Shown here piece by piece: positions 15,576 through 23,200 of a stretch of 64,000 bases of DNA (within the stretch, counting starts at the first letter, position 1; each line of letters starts with the position of its first letter). Below the pieces are notes generated by a model. The model saw nothing but the letters and a program-made list of their open reading frames with translations. It was not told the origin of the DNA and made no database searches. The position numbers and the translations under genes were made by a program. Origin of the DNA: Streptomyces mobaraensis (GTDB taxonomy: Bacteria; Actinomycetota; Actinomycetes; Streptomycetales; Streptomycetaceae); contig NZ_CP083590.1 of the NCBI RefSeq assembly GCF_020099395.1, positions 7,006,001-7,070,000 of the forward strand, in the 5' to 3' direction.

Positions 15576-15613
15576 GCGCTTAAGCGGCGCTAACCCCCGG
15601 CTTGCCGAGGGGG
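15576..15613. promoter_or_regulatory. Shared motif and hairpin upstream of the free KS gene
   Basis: On the minus strand 15593-15576 reads TTAGCGCCGCTTAAGCGC, containing the palindrome CGCTTAAGCG. It resembles TAGCGGCGGACTAAAGCGG at 20053-20071, upstream of the first PKS gene. Beside it, 15594-15613 forms a hairpin of CCCCCGGC and GCCGAGGGGG with a bulge, just after the hydrolase stop. The KS-ACP pair may thus have its own promoter. Confidence 0.4.
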
Positions 15614-15614
15614 T

Positions 15615-16487
15615 TCAGCGGGCGGCGGAGACCGCGCCGGCGAGCCGGAGCAGGTCGGCGGCGACCTCGTCGGGGGCGCTCGCGTGCAGGTCGTGGTCGG
15701 AGCCGTCGTACCAGCGCACCCGGACCCGGTCCAGGGCGGCCTCGGCGGCGTCCACCCACGCGCGGACCTGGTCGACGAGCTGCGGGATGTTCGGGATGAC
15801 GGGCAGCAGCACGACGGGCACGGAGATCTTCGGGTACCAGTCGGCGGGGGACTCGCGCTGGAGGCTCTCGACGATCGACATGACCTGCTCCGCGGTCATC
15901 CGCGGGATCAGCAGCCCGTCCGGGCTGAGGTGGTAGTCGGCCAGCCGCGCCTCGACGGCCGCGGGCGACCAGTCGGGGTGCACGCTGCGGAGGTAGGCGC
16001 GCATGTCGGCGGCCCTGGTGGTGCCTTCCTGCGCACGCCGCACGACGTCGGCGGTGCGCTCCCAGAAGGCGCGCATCACCGGTCCGTCGAACTCGTACCA
16101 GCCGCCGTCGACCAGGGCCAACCCGTCGACCAGGCGCGGGTGTTCGGCGGCCAGGCGGAGCGCCAGGTGCCCGCCCCAGGAGTGCCCGGCGACGAGGGCG
16201 TGCTCCAGCTCCAGGGCGGCGAACGTCCTGGCGAGGTCGGCGACGACGGCGGCGTGCTCGTACCCGTCCGGCGGGGTGTCGGAGGCGCCGTGGCCGCGCT
16301 GGTCGACGGCGTAGACCGGGTGCCCGGCGGCCGCGAGGCGCTCGGCGACCTCGTCCCACATCCGGGCGTTCGACAGCAGTCCGTGCAGCAGGACGAAGGG
16401 TCTGCCCGGGGCGTCCGGTCCGGCGGCGGGCCGGTGGCGGACGGCGAGGGAGACGGTCTTCGACACGGGTATGCGGAGGTTCTTCAC
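15615..16487 (-). CDS. Alpha/beta-hydrolase, MonCII/NigCII-type chain-release thioesterase candidate
   Basis: 290 residues from GTG 16487 (VKNLRIPVSKTVSLAVRHR); the frame is open further upstream but reads as non-coding sequence. Fold landmarks: oxyanion-hole loop PFVLLHGLLSNARMWDEV, YAVDQRGHGASD, nucleophile elbow ALVAGHSWGGHLAL (Ser), and the C-terminal His in WYDGSDHDLHASAPDEVA. The cap domain has 'SIVESLQRESPADWYPKISVPVVLLP'. It resembles epoxide-hydrolase/esterase-like members. In monensin and nigericin pathways a protein of this type, first taken for an epoxide-opening enzyme, acts as the thioesterase that frees the cyclised polyether from its carrier. Its position directly before the free KS and ACP genes supports that role here. 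No signal peptide. Confidence 0.75.
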   Translation of the reverse strand: MKNLRIPVSKTVSLAVRHRPAAGPDAPGRPFVLLHGLLSNARMWDEVAERLAAAGHPVYAVDQRGHGASDTPPDGYEHAAVVADLARTFAALELEHALVAGHSWGGHLALRLAAEHPRLVDGLALVDGGWYEFDGPVMRAFWERTADVVRRAQEGTTRAADMRAYLRSVHPDWSPAAVEARLADYHLSPDGLLIPRMTAEQVMSIVESLQRESPADWYPKISVPVVLLPVIPNIPQLVDQVRAWVDAAEAALDRVRVRWYDGSDHDLHASAPDEVAADLLRLAGAVSAAR

Positions 16488-16646
16488 AGGTGGGCCCTCG
16501 GTGGCGGGAAGGGGCAGGGGCGCTGTGCGGGGGCGACGGCGTACGCGTCCCGGCGGGCGCGGGTCCGTGCGGCGCGGCCGTCGCGGGCACCGGCGGCGCG
16601 TGCGAGCGAGCGCCGGTTGCCGGAGATCGAAGCCTGCCGTACGGCC

Positions 16647-16704
16647 GGGGCCGGGGCAATCCCCGGCCCCCGCGGCGACCCGGTCGGCGGGGGGATTGCC
16701 CCGG
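16647..16704. repeat. Overlapping inverted repeats before the exporter gene
   Basis: GGGGCCGGGG (16647-16656) pairs with CCCCGGCCCC (16661-16670) around a 4-base loop. Alternatively CCGGGGCAATCCCC (16651-16664) pairs perfectly with its inverse at 16691-16704. The two structures share bases and are mutually exclusive. Confidence 0.65.
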
Positions 16705-16764
16705 CCTAAAAAATGAGAGTACGCTCCGACAAGAAGTTGAACTCTCGTTAGGAGGTGGACTCTC
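16697..16764 (+). promoter_or_regulatory. Probable promoter/operator of the exporter-TetR operon
   Basis: TTGCCC (16697-16702) and TACGCT (16720-16725) are 17 bases apart, an acceptable -35/-10 pair. GAGAGT (16715-16720) and ACTCTC (16741-16746) form an inverted pair across the likely start site, and ACTCTC occurs again at 16759. A strong AGGAGG lies at 16750-16755. The dyad is a candidate site for the TetR protein of the same operon. Confidence 0.5.
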
Positions 16765-18300
16765 GTGTCAGCAGATCTGGGGGCGCGCAGGTGGTGGGCC
16801 GTCGGGGCTCTCGTGCTTGCGTCCCTGGTCGTGGGCTTCGATGTGACGATCCTGAGCCTGGCCCTGCCGGCCATGGCCGATGACCTGGGCGCCAACAACG
16901 TCGAGCTGCAGTGGTTCGTCACGTCGTACACGCTGGTCTTCGCCGCCGGGATGATCCCGGCCGGCGTGCTCGGGGACCGCTACGGGCGCAAGAAGATCCT
17001 GCTCGTCGCCCTGGTGATCTTCGGATTGGCCTCGCTGGCCTGCGCCTACTCCACGTCGTCGGGCACGTTCATCGCCGCGCGGGCGGTGCTCGGCCTCGGC
17101 GCCGCCCTGATCATGCCGACGACGCTGTCGCTGCTGCCGGTGATGTTCTCCGACGAGGAGCGTCCCAAGGCGATCGGCGCGGTGGCGGGCGCGGCGATGC
17201 TGGCCTACCCGCTCGGCCCGATCCTGGGCGGCTACCTCCTCAACCACTTCTGGTGGGGAGCGGTCTTCCTGATCAACGTGCCGGTGGTGATCCTCGCCTT
17301 CCTCGCGGTCTCCGCCTGGCTGCCGGAGTCGAAGGCGTCGCAGGTCAAGCGGTTCGACATGGGCGGCCTGGTGTTCTCCAGCGTCGGCCTGGCCGCGATG
17401 ACCTACGGGGTGATCCAGGGCGGCGAGAAGGGCTGGACGGACGTCACCACGCTGGCGCCGCTGCTCGGCGGCCTGCTCGCCGTCGTCGTCTTCGTGCTCT
17501 GGGAGAAGCGGGCGACCGACCCGCTGGTCGACCTGTCGCTGTTCCGCTCGGCCCGGTTCACCTCGGGCACCCTGCTCGGCACGGTCATCAACTTCACCAT
17601 GTTCGGCGTGCTGTTCACGATGCCGCAGTACTACCAGGCGATCCTGGGCACCGACGCGATGGGCAGCGGCTTCCGGCTGCTGCCGATGGTCGGCGGCCTG
17701 CTCGTGGGTGTCTCCATCGCCGGGAAGATCGCCAAGGCCATGGGGCCGAAGGCCGCGGTGGCCCTGGGCTTCGTCCTCCTCGCCGCCGCCCTGTTCTACG
17801 GCGCGACCACGGACACCGGCAGCGGCACCGGCCTCGCGGCCACCTGGACCGCCGCCTACGGACTGGGCCTCGGCTTCGCCCTCCCCACCGCCATGGACGC
17901 CGCCCTCGGCGAGCTGTCGACGGAGAGCGCGGGTGTCGGCTCGGCGGTCAACCAGTCCATCCGCACCCTCGGCGGAAGCTTCGGCGCGGCCATCCTCGGC
18001 TCCATCCTCAACTCCAGCTACCGCGGCAAGCTCGACGTCGGCGACCTGCCCCAGCGTGCGCAGGACGCGATCCAGGACTCCGTCTTCGGCGGCCTGGCCG
18101 TCGCCCGCGCGGTGAAGTCATCCGAACTCGCCGACATGGTCAGCTCCGCCTTCGTCCACGGCCTGGACGTCGTCCTGGTGGTCTCCGCCGGCCTCGGACT
18201 GTTCGGCGCGCTGCTCGCCGCGGTGATGCTGCCCCGGCAGGTTGGTGATCGCGCCGCCGAGCCCGCAAAATCTCAGCATGAAGCCGCAGACGCAGCCTGA
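16765..18300 (+). CDS. DHA2-family (14-TM) MFS drug exporter
   Basis: 511 residues from GTG 16765, AGGAGG nine bases upstream. About 14 hydrophobic segments; motif A is GVLGDRYGRKKILLVAL and motif C-like sequence is GAAMLAYPLGPILGGYLL. The opening 'VGFDVTILSLALPAMADDLGANNVELQWFVTSYTLVFAAGMIPAG' is typical of EmrB/QacA-type proton-coupled exporters. Its stop lies 23 bases inside the TetR gene, so both are one operon. Located within the polyketide cluster and paired with a TetR repressor, it is the most likely self-resistance and export system for the product. Most polyether clusters of this class carry a comparable transporter gene, which agrees with the assignment. Confidence 0.92.
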   Translation: MSADLGARRWWAVGALVLASLVVGFDVTILSLALPAMADDLGANNVELQWFVTSYTLVFAAGMIPAGVLGDRYGRKKILLVALVIFGLASLACAYSTSSGTFIAARAVLGLGAALIMPTTLSLLPVMFSDEERPKAIGAVAGAAMLAYPLGPILGGYLLNHFWWGAVFLINVPVVILAFLAVSAWLPESKASQVKRFDMGGLVFSSVGLAAMTYGVIQGGEKGWTDVTTLAPLLGGLLAVVVFVLWEKRATDPLVDLSLFRSARFTSGTLLGTVINFTMFGVLFTMPQYYQAILGTDAMGSGFRLLPMVGGLLVGVSIAGKIAKAMGPKAAVALGFVLLAAALFYGATTDTGSGTGLAATWTAAYGLGLGFALPTAMDAALGELSTESAGVGSAVNQSIRTLGGSFGAAILGSILNSSYRGKLDVGDLPQRAQDAIQDSVFGGLAVARAVKSSELADMVSSAFVHGLDVVLVVSAGLGLFGALLAAVMLPRQVGDRAAEPAKSQHEAADAA

Positions 18301-18889
18301 CCAGGCCAAACCGGTGACGGGCCTGAGAGAACGCAAGAAGGCCAGGACCAAGGCCGCAATCCAGCGGGAGGCGGTGCGGATGTTCCGGGAACAGGGCTAC
18401 ACGGCCACGACCATCGAGCAGATCGCCGAGGCCGCCGAGGTCGCCCCCAGCACCGTCTTCCGCTACTTCCCGACCAAGCAGGACCTGGTCTTCTCGCACG
18501 ACTACGATCTGCCCTTCGCGATGATGCTCCAGGCGCAGTCGCCCGACCTCACACCGATCCAGGCGGAGCGCCGGACCATCAGGTCCATGCTCGAGGACAT
18601 CCCGCCCGAGGAACTGGCCCTCCAGCGCGAGCGCTGGGTCCTCATCATCTCCGAGCCGGAGCTGTGGGGGGCCAGCCTGGGCAACATGAGCCGGACCATG
18701 GAGATCATGTCCGAGCAGGTGGCCAAGCGCGCCGGCCGCGACCCGGGCGACGCCTCGGTCCGCGCCTACGCCGGGGCGGTCTTCGGGGTGATGCTCCAGG
18801 TCTCCCTGGAGTGGGCGAAGAACCCGGAGCTGGACTTCGCCGTCGCCCTCGACGAGGCACTCCTGTTCCTGGAGGACCTGCGGCCCTGA
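18278..18889 (+). CDS. TetR-family repressor, likely of the exporter operon
   Basis: 203 residues if it begins at ATG 18278; an upstream TTG at 18242 would add 12 residues. No ribosome site is visible before the ATG, so translation is probably coupled to the overlapping exporter gene. The DNA-binding domain is textbook: RKKARTKAAIQREAVRMFREQGYTATTIEQIAEAAEVAPSTVFRYFPTKQDLV. The C-terminal all-helical ligand-binding region (residues 75-200, RRTIRSMLEDIPPEELALQRERW...) resembles the actinobacterial TetR_C group. It probably represses the operon until the polyketide or an intermediate binds. Candidate operators lie upstream of the exporter. Followed by a set of strong hairpins. Confidence 0.9.
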   Translation: MKPQTQPDQAKPVTGLRERKKARTKAAIQREAVRMFREQGYTATTIEQIAEAAEVAPSTVFRYFPTKQDLVFSHDYDLPFAMMLQAQSPDLTPIQAERRTIRSMLEDIPPEELALQRERWVLIISEPELWGASLGNMSRTMEIMSEQVAKRAGRDPGDASVRAYAGAVFGVMLQVSLEWAKNPELDFAVALDEALLFLEDLRP

Positions 18890-18933
18890 CCGCGGTCCAC
18901 CACCCCGGGGCGGTCCCACGCCCCCGACCGACG

Positions 18934-19103
18934 GCCGTACGCGGCGGAGCCCCCGCCCACCGCGTACGGCACCCCGCGAGCCCCGGCCCCCCCGGCGGGA
19001 CCCGCGAGGACCCCGGCCGGCCGTGCGCGGCTTCGCTTCCCCCGCCTGCCGCGCACGGCCCACCCCCGGCGCGTCCCGACCCCCGTACGGGACGCGCCGG
19101 GGG
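18934..19103. terminator. Three successive strong hairpins between convergent genes
   Basis: Stem 1: 18934-18944 with 18960-18970 (11 bp). Stem 2: 19021-19031 with 19048-19058 (11 bp). Stem 3: 19063-19077 with 19089-19103 (15 bp, 11-base loop). All are perfect and lie between the TetR stop and the type II thioesterase stop, forming a robust bidirectional terminator. Confidence 0.85.
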
Positions 19104-19112
19104 ACGGGTGTC

Positions 19113-19913
19113 TCAGGCGCCCGTGCGGACCGGACGGCCCGCGCCCAGCGCGTCGGCGACGATCTCCGCCACCCGCTCCATGCAGGCGTCCAGGTAGAAG
19201 TGCCCGCCGGGCAGCACATGCAGCTCGAAGTCACCGTTGGTGCGCTCCCGCCACGTCGCCGCCTCCGCGGGCGAGGTCCGCTCGTCCGCGTCCCCGATCA
19301 GCGCCGTCACCGGACAGTCCAGCCGCTCCGGACCCGGCGGCACGTAGGCGCCGACAGCGCGGTAGTCCGCCCGCAGCGCGGGCAGGATCAGGGCCTGCAG
19401 CTCCTCGCTGGCGAAGAACCTCTCGTCGGTCCCGCCCAGCGACCGCAGGTGCGCCAGGATGTCCCCGTCGCCGGGCGGACCGGCCGAGCCCTCCGGCCGG
19501 TAGGGCCGCGCGACGCCGCCGGAGGCGAACAGCCGCACCGGACGGCCGGGACCACCCGGGCCCCGCAGCCGACGGGCCACCTCGAACGCCACGAGGGCGC
19601 CCATGCTGTGCCCGAACAGGGCGAACGGCTTGTCACCGGGCGGCAATCGGTCCACCACCGCGTCGGCGAGATCCGGCACCGACTCCAGGCACGGCTCGGC
19701 GTGCCGGTCCTGCCGCCCCGGATACTGCACCGCCAGCACCTCGACACCCGGCGAGAGCAGACGCGACAGGCCGAAGAAGTAACTCGCCGAGCCGCCCGCG
19801 AACGGAAAACACAGCAGCCGCACCGGCGCGCCCGCGCCGTCGTGGTACCGGCGCAACCACAGCCCGGCCCCCGCTCCCCACTCCTCCGGTACGCCCTTGG
19901 CAGCCTCGCTCAT
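19113..19913 (-). CDS. Type II (editing) thioesterase
   Basis: 266 residues, ATG 19913. Alpha/beta-hydrolase of the RifR/TEII group: 'LLCFPFAGGSASYF' oxyanion region, nucleophile Ser in ALFGHSMGALVAFEVARRL (near residue 100), Asp in 'LIGDADERTSP' and His in 'VLPGGHFYLDACME'. Such stand-alone enzymes clear aberrant or prematurely decarboxylated acyl groups from PKS carrier domains. It is divergent from the first PKS gene, and the shared 300-base region probably holds both promoters. It is distinct from the alpha/beta-hydrolase at 15.6-16.5 kb, so the cluster has two separate thioesterase-like activities. Confidence 0.92.
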   Translation of the reverse strand: MSEAAKGVPEEWGAGAGLWLRRYHDGAGAPVRLLCFPFAGGSASYFFGLSRLLSPGVEVLAVQYPGRQDRHAEPCLESVPDLADAVVDRLPPGDKPFALFGHSMGALVAFEVARRLRGPGGPGRPVRLFASGGVARPYRPEGSAGPPGDGDILAHLRSLGGTDERFFASEELQALILPALRADYRAVGAYVPPGPERLDCPVTALIGDADERTSPAEAATWRERTNGDFELHVLPGGHFYLDACMERVAEIVADALGAGRPVRTGA

Positions 19914-20216
19914 GGCACTCCCTCTCGTCCCGTCGTCCCGCGGCGGATGCTCCGCCCGGAGCCCGCGTGCCCGGGGCCGCAGCCGGCCCGGCCCGTCCGG
20001 CGCACACCGGTCCCTACCGGTCTCTTACGCGCCCGATGCTGACCGCGACCCATAGCGGCGGACTAAAGCGGCAGGCGGCAAGACGGGGTTTGGCTCCCCT
20101 TTAGAGACCCCGCTCACGATGAGCGCGGTACTCGAAGCGATCTCCGATTTCGGACCGGGAGCGCAGTTGATGTTGTGTGGCAGTCAGTTGTCCCTCCTGC
20201 GAACGCGCCTGACGTG
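19914..20216. promoter_or_regulatory. Divergent promoter region of thioesterase and PKS genes
   Basis: 303 bases without a gene. It includes TAGCGGCGGACTAAAGCGG at 20053-20071, similar to a site upstream of the free KS gene, and an imperfect GGGGTTT...CCCC dyad at about 20085-20112. It is less G/C-rich than its surroundings. No certain -35/-10 pair could be chosen. Confidence 0.5.
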
Positions 20217-23200
20217 ATGGCGACTTCCCCCACAGGGCCGGGCGCCCGACCCGAACCCGTCGCCGTCGTCGGCATGGCCTGCCGCCTGCCCGGAGCATCC
20301 GACCCAGCCGCGTTCTGGCGGCTCCTGAGCGAGGGCCGCGACGCCGTGCGCCCCACCCCGCCCGCGCGGCGGCGGGCGGACTCCGGCCTCACCGGGCCGG
20401 GCGGCTACCTGGACCGCGTCGACGGCTTCGACGCGGACTTCTTCCGCGTCAGCCCGCGCGAGGCCGTGGCGATGGACCCGCAGCAGCGGCTCCTCCTCGA
20501 ACTCAGCTGGGAAGCGTTCGAGGACGCCGGGATCCGGCCGCCCGACCTGGCCCGCAGCCGCACCGGCGTCTTCGTCGGCGCGATCTGGGACGACTACACC
20601 CACGTCCTGCGCCGCCAGGCCCACCGGCACCAGGCCGTCACCCGGCACACCATGACCGGCGTCCACCGCAGCATCCTGGCCAACCGCATCTCGTACACCC
20701 ACCACCTGACCGGCCCCAGCCTCACCGTGGACACCGCGCAGTCCTCCTCGCTGGTCGCCCTGCACCTGGCCTGCGAGAGCCTGCGGAACGGCGAGTCCGA
20801 GCTCGCCCTCGCCGGCGGCGTCAACCTCATCTGCTCCCCGGAGAGCACCGAGCTGGCCGCCGCCCGCTTCGGCGGCCTCTCGGCCACCGGCCGCTGCCAC
20901 ACCTTCGACGCCCGGGCCGACGGTTTCGTCCGCGGCGAGGGCGGCGGCCTGGTGGTGCTCAAACCGCTGGCGGCCGCCCGGCGCGACGGCGACACCGTGT
21001 ACTGCGTGATCCGGGGGAGTGCCGTCAACAGCGACGGCGCCACCGACGGCCTGACCCTGCCCAGCGGGCGGGCGCAGCAGGACGTGGTGCGATTGGCCTG
21101 CCAGGACGCGGGTGTGACGCCCCATCAGGTGCAGTACGTCGAACTCCACGGCACCGGAACCCCCGTGGGAGACCCGATCGAGGCCGCGGCCCTCGGTGCC
21201 GTGCTGGGCATGGACGGCGCGCGCACGACGCCCCTCGCCGTCGGCTCCGTCAAGACGAACGTCGGCCACCTCGAAGCCGCCGCCGGAATCACCGGGTTCA
21301 TCAAGACGGCCCTGAGCATCCACCACCGCAAGCTCCCGCCGAGCCTGAACTTCGACGCCCCCAACCCGGCCATCCCGCTCACCGGCCTCGGCCTCGTCGT
21401 CCAGCGACGGCTGGGTGACTGGCCACGTCCCGAACGGCCGCTGATCGCCGGGGTGTCGTCGTTCGGTATGGGCGGCACCAACGGGCACGTCGTCCTGGCC
21501 GCGGCACCCGACGAGGAGAGGGGCGCCGGGCGCGCCGCCGCGGCGAAGCCTTCCGCCGAGCCGACGCCGGCGCCCGGTGAGTCGGCAGCGGTGTCCGTCG
21601 CGATGACGCCGGTGTCCGCTGAGACGACGCGGGCGCCCGGTGAGTCGGCGGCGGCATCCGTCGGGTCGACGCCGGTCCCGACCGAGTCGACACCGGCGTC
21701 CGTCGCGGCGCCGGCGGGACCCGCCGCGTCGGTTCCGGTGGCCTGGCCCGTCAGTGCCCACAGTGTCGCCGCCCTTCGTGCCCAAGCCACCCGGCTGCGC
21801 GACCACTTGGCCGCCCGGTCCGCCCCGGACCCCGCCGCGGTGGCCCACGCGCTGGTCACCCGCCGTACCGCCCTGACCCACCGCGCCGTCCTGCTCGGCG
21901 GCGGCACCGGCGAGCTGCTCACCGCCCTCGACGCGCTCGCCGAAGGCGCGGACACCGCCTCCGTCGTGACGGGCGAGGCGGTCACCGAGGGCGGCACCGC
22001 CTTCCTCTTCAGCGGCCAGGGAGCCCAACGGTTGGGGATGGGCCGTGCGTTGTACGACGCCTTCCCCGTCTTCGCCGACGCCCTCGACGAGGCGTTCGCA
22101 GCGCTCGACGCCCACCTGGACCGCCCGCTGCGCGACATCGTCTTCGGCGACGGCCCGGAGCCGGGCACCCTCCTCGACCGGACGGAGTACACCCAGCCCG
22201 CGCTCTTCGCGATCGAGACGAGCCTGTACCGCCTCGTGTCCTCCTTCGGCCTCCGGGCCGGCCACCTGCTGGGCCACTCCGTCGGCGAGATCGCCGCCGC
22301 GCACGTGGCCGGTGCCCTCTCGCTGCCGGACGCGAGCGCGCTCGTCGCCACGCGCGGCCGCCTGATGCAGGCCGTACGGGCGGACGGCGCGATGGCCGCC
22401 TGGCAGGCGAGCGCGGACGAGGCCGCCGAGCTGCTCGCCGGGTACGAGGAGCGGGTCACCCTCGCCGCGGTCAACGGCCCGCACTCCGTCGTCGTGTCCG
22501 GCGACCGCGACACCGTCGGGGAACTGACCGCCGCCTGGCGGCGACGCGGCCGCAAGACCAGCCACCTGAAGGTCAGCCACGCCTTCCACTCGCCCCACAT
22601 GGACCCGGCCCTCGACGAGCTGCGCACCGTCGCGGCGGGGCTGACCTTCCACGAACCCGCCATCCCGATCGTCTCCAACGTCACCGGCCGCCCGGTCACC
22701 GCGGCCGACCTCTCGCGTCCGGACTACTGGGCGGAACACGCGCGCAGGCCCGTGCAGTTCCTGTCCGGCGTACACCACCTCTGCGAGCAGGGCGTGGCCA
22801 CGTTCGTCGAACTGGGCCCGGACGCCCCGCTGTCCGCGATGGCCCGCGAGTGCTTCCCCGCCACCGGCGCCCCGGGCCGCCCGCGCCCCGCCGCGATCGC
22901 GGTGTGCCGCAGAGGCCGCGCCGAGACGGGCACGCTGCTGACGGCCCTGGCCCAGGCGTACGTGCGCGGCGCCGACGTCGACTGCACCGCCGGGCAGGCC
23001 GCCGCGGGCCATGGTGGTCGCGTCAGCCTGCCGACCTACGCCTTCCAGCGCGAACGCCACTGGCCGGACACCGATTCGGCGGCCACCCCGGCCGCGCCGC
23101 GGGAGACCCCCGCACGGCACGAGGAACCGACGCCGGCCTCCGCGCGGCACGAGGAACCGACGCCGACCGAACCGGCCGGCCCGGCCGCGCTCCCCGAGAC

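Noticed and set aside
15615..16487. Alpha/beta-hydrolase as the polyether epoxide hydrolase
   Set aside because: Known polyether ring-forming epoxide hydrolases (MonB/Lsd19 class) are SnoaL-like small proteins, not alpha/beta-hydrolases; a MonCII-like thioesterase role fits better.
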